Source: Lachnoclostridium sp. (lineage in GTDB: Bacteria; Bacillota_A; Clostridia; Lachnospirales; Lachnospiraceae). Taken from it: a DNA stretch of 5,534 nt. Where the stretch lies: the NCBI GenBank assembly GCA_015057755.1, contig SVDR01000100.1, positions 1 to 5,534 of the forward strand. The letters run 5' to 3'. How positions within the stretch are numbered: position 1 is the first letter of the stretch; every line of letters starts with the position of its first letter. The notes under the pieces were generated by a model. The model was not told where the DNA came from and did not search any database. It worked only from the letters and a program-made list of their open reading frames with translations. This document shows positions 4,489-5,534 of this stretch, in pieces. Made by a program: the position numbers and the translations under genes.

Positions 4489-5534
4489 ATGGAACAAAAG
4501 AAAAAGCCCTTTAAAATGCCGCATACGTATATCATTTTGATTATCTTTGCGTTTATCATGGCGGTACTGACCTATATTGTTCCTGCAGGGGTCTATGACA
4601 GAGTGGAAGACCCCGCCACCGGAAGACAGGTTATCGATCCCAACAGTTTCCACTATGTGGAAAACGATCCGGTAACTCCGTTCGAATTTATTAAGGCATA
4701 TCCGGAAGGTATGAACAAGGCTGCGAATGTAACTCTGTTCGTATTCATGACCGGTGGTGCCTTCGGTATCATCATGCAGACCGGTGCCATTACGAAAGCA
4801 CTGGGTCAGTTGGCGCTCAAAATGCAGGGGAAAGAAAAACTTCTGATTCCATTGATTATGTTCATCTTCTCGCTGGGTGGTGCGACCTTCGGTATGTGGG
4901 AAGAAATGATTCCGTTCATACCATTGGGAATCGTGCTTGCCAGATCGGTAGGTTATGATGCCATGGTTGGTGCAGGGATGATCATTGTCGGCTGTAACTG
5001 CGGTTTCAGTTCCGGTTGGATGAACCCCTTCACCACTGGGATTGCGCAGGGGATCGCAGAATTGCCGCTGTTCTCCGGTATCGGATTGCGTCTGGTGGCA
5101 TGGGCTCTGCAGTTGATCATCGGTGCTTTCTTCATCATGCGCTATGCATCTAAGGTAAAGAAGAATCCGGAGTTGTCCATCATCGCTGACATCGAAGCAG
5201 AAGAAAGAGGAAACGTTCTGGATCTGGATCACATGGACAAATTGAAGGGAAGAGATTTCCTGATCCTGGCCGTATTTGTTGCCGGTATGATCACCATTGT
5301 TTACGGTGTAAAGACCTACGGTTGGTTCTTAACTGAAATCGGTGCGATTTTCCTGACCATGGGTGCAATCTGCGGTCTGATTGCTGGGAATAGACCCAGT
5401 AAGGTTGCTTCTCAGTTCGTGGAAGGTGCAAAAGATATCGCATTCGGCGCATTGGTAGCCGGTGTTGCGAGAGCGGCAGTAGTAATTATGGAAAGTGGTT
5501 CCATCATCGATACCGCGGTATACAGTTTAGCAGG
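4489..5534 (+). CDS. YfcC/DcuC-family secondary transporter (second copy, 3' truncated)
   Basis: The frame opens at ATG 4489 and stays open to the window edge, giving 348 complete codons of an expected 467 or so. The product aligns end to end with the first carrier with a single one-residue gap and about 74 substitutions, roughly 79% identity by hand. Both share the Lys-rich start, the MPHTYIIL first helix, VPAG, EEMIPFIPL and the GFSSGWMNPFTTGIAQGI segment. Differences cluster in the helix at about 199-217 and around the cytoplasmic loop near 238-265, while the putative binding segments are nearly invariant, suggesting the same or a closely related substrate. Codon use differs: isoleucine is 24 ATC, 14 ATT and 1 ATA here, against 12, 18 and 2 in the matching part of the first copy. 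It has its own promoter at 4368-4396. The C-terminal NSGSGQ and FGDSFTN motifs would lie beyond the window. Confidence 0.9.
   Translation, partial: MEQKKKPFKMPHTYIILIIFAFIMAVLTYIVPAGVYDRVEDPATGRQVIDPNSFHYVENDPVTPFEFIKAYPEGMNKAANVTLFVFMTGGAFGIIMQTGAITKALGQLALKMQGKEKLLIPLIMFIFSLGGATFGMWEEMIPFIPLGIVLARSVGYDAMVGAGMIIVGCNCGFSSGWMNPFTTGIAQGIAELPLFSGIGLRLVAWALQLIIGAFFIMRYASKVKKNPELSIIADIEAEERGNVLDLDHMDKLKGRDFLILAVFVAGMITIVYGVKTYGWFLTEIGAIFLTMGAICGLIAGNRPSKVASQFVEGAKDIAFGALVAGVARAAVVIMESGSIIDTAVYSLA

Noticed and set aside
4396..5232. Open frame of 278 codons on the - strand
   Set aside because: It lies opposite the second carrier, whose + strand frame is conserved with its paralog. The antisense product is rich in His, Gln, Cys and Arg with no recognisable domain.

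Overview
This window is a stretch of bacterial chromosome with every gene on the + strand. Strong Shine-Dalgarno sequences (for example AGGAGG and AGGTGA), intrinsic terminators with T-tracts, SigA-like promoter boxes and GC in the mid-40s by eye suggest a Bacillota. The gene families present fit an amino-acid-fermenting anaerobe, and Negativicutes or Clostridia are plausible, but the sequence alone does not settle the taxon. No mobile element, tRNA, rRNA or CRISPR array was seen.

Layout: (1) the 3' end of a D-aminoacylase / N-acyl-D-amino-acid deacylase-type amidohydrolase (1-572), closed by an intrinsic terminator; (2) an IclR-family regulator (735-1472), whose likely promoter lies in a 36-bp near-perfect palindrome and which ends at its own terminator; (3) a complete YfcC/DcuC-family carrier (1710-3116); (4) a terminator-like hairpin, then an AbrB-duplication membrane protein (3198-4256); (5) a 232-bp AT-rich regulatory gap; (6) a second YfcC-family carrier (4489 to beyond the window end), about 79% identical to the first by hand alignment. 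This last gene is easy to miss because it has no stop inside the window.

The locus reads as a regulated uptake and hydrolysis module. One or two secondary carriers would move a peptide-like, N-acylated or free amino-acid substrate, or exchange the product, the amidohydrolase would cleave the amide, and the IclR protein would sense a metabolite and control transcription. The grouping is inference from families and adjacency; the substrate cannot be read from the sequence. The two carrier genes share more than protein sequence: a matching TTTACA-17-bp promoter and an almost identical 23-nt translation-initiation block precede both, while the codon choice of the second is shifted towards C-ending codons. 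Palindromes built from TTTCAT/ATGAAA half-sites occur before iclR and before the first carrier, with a degenerate version before the second, and are candidate IclR-protein operators.
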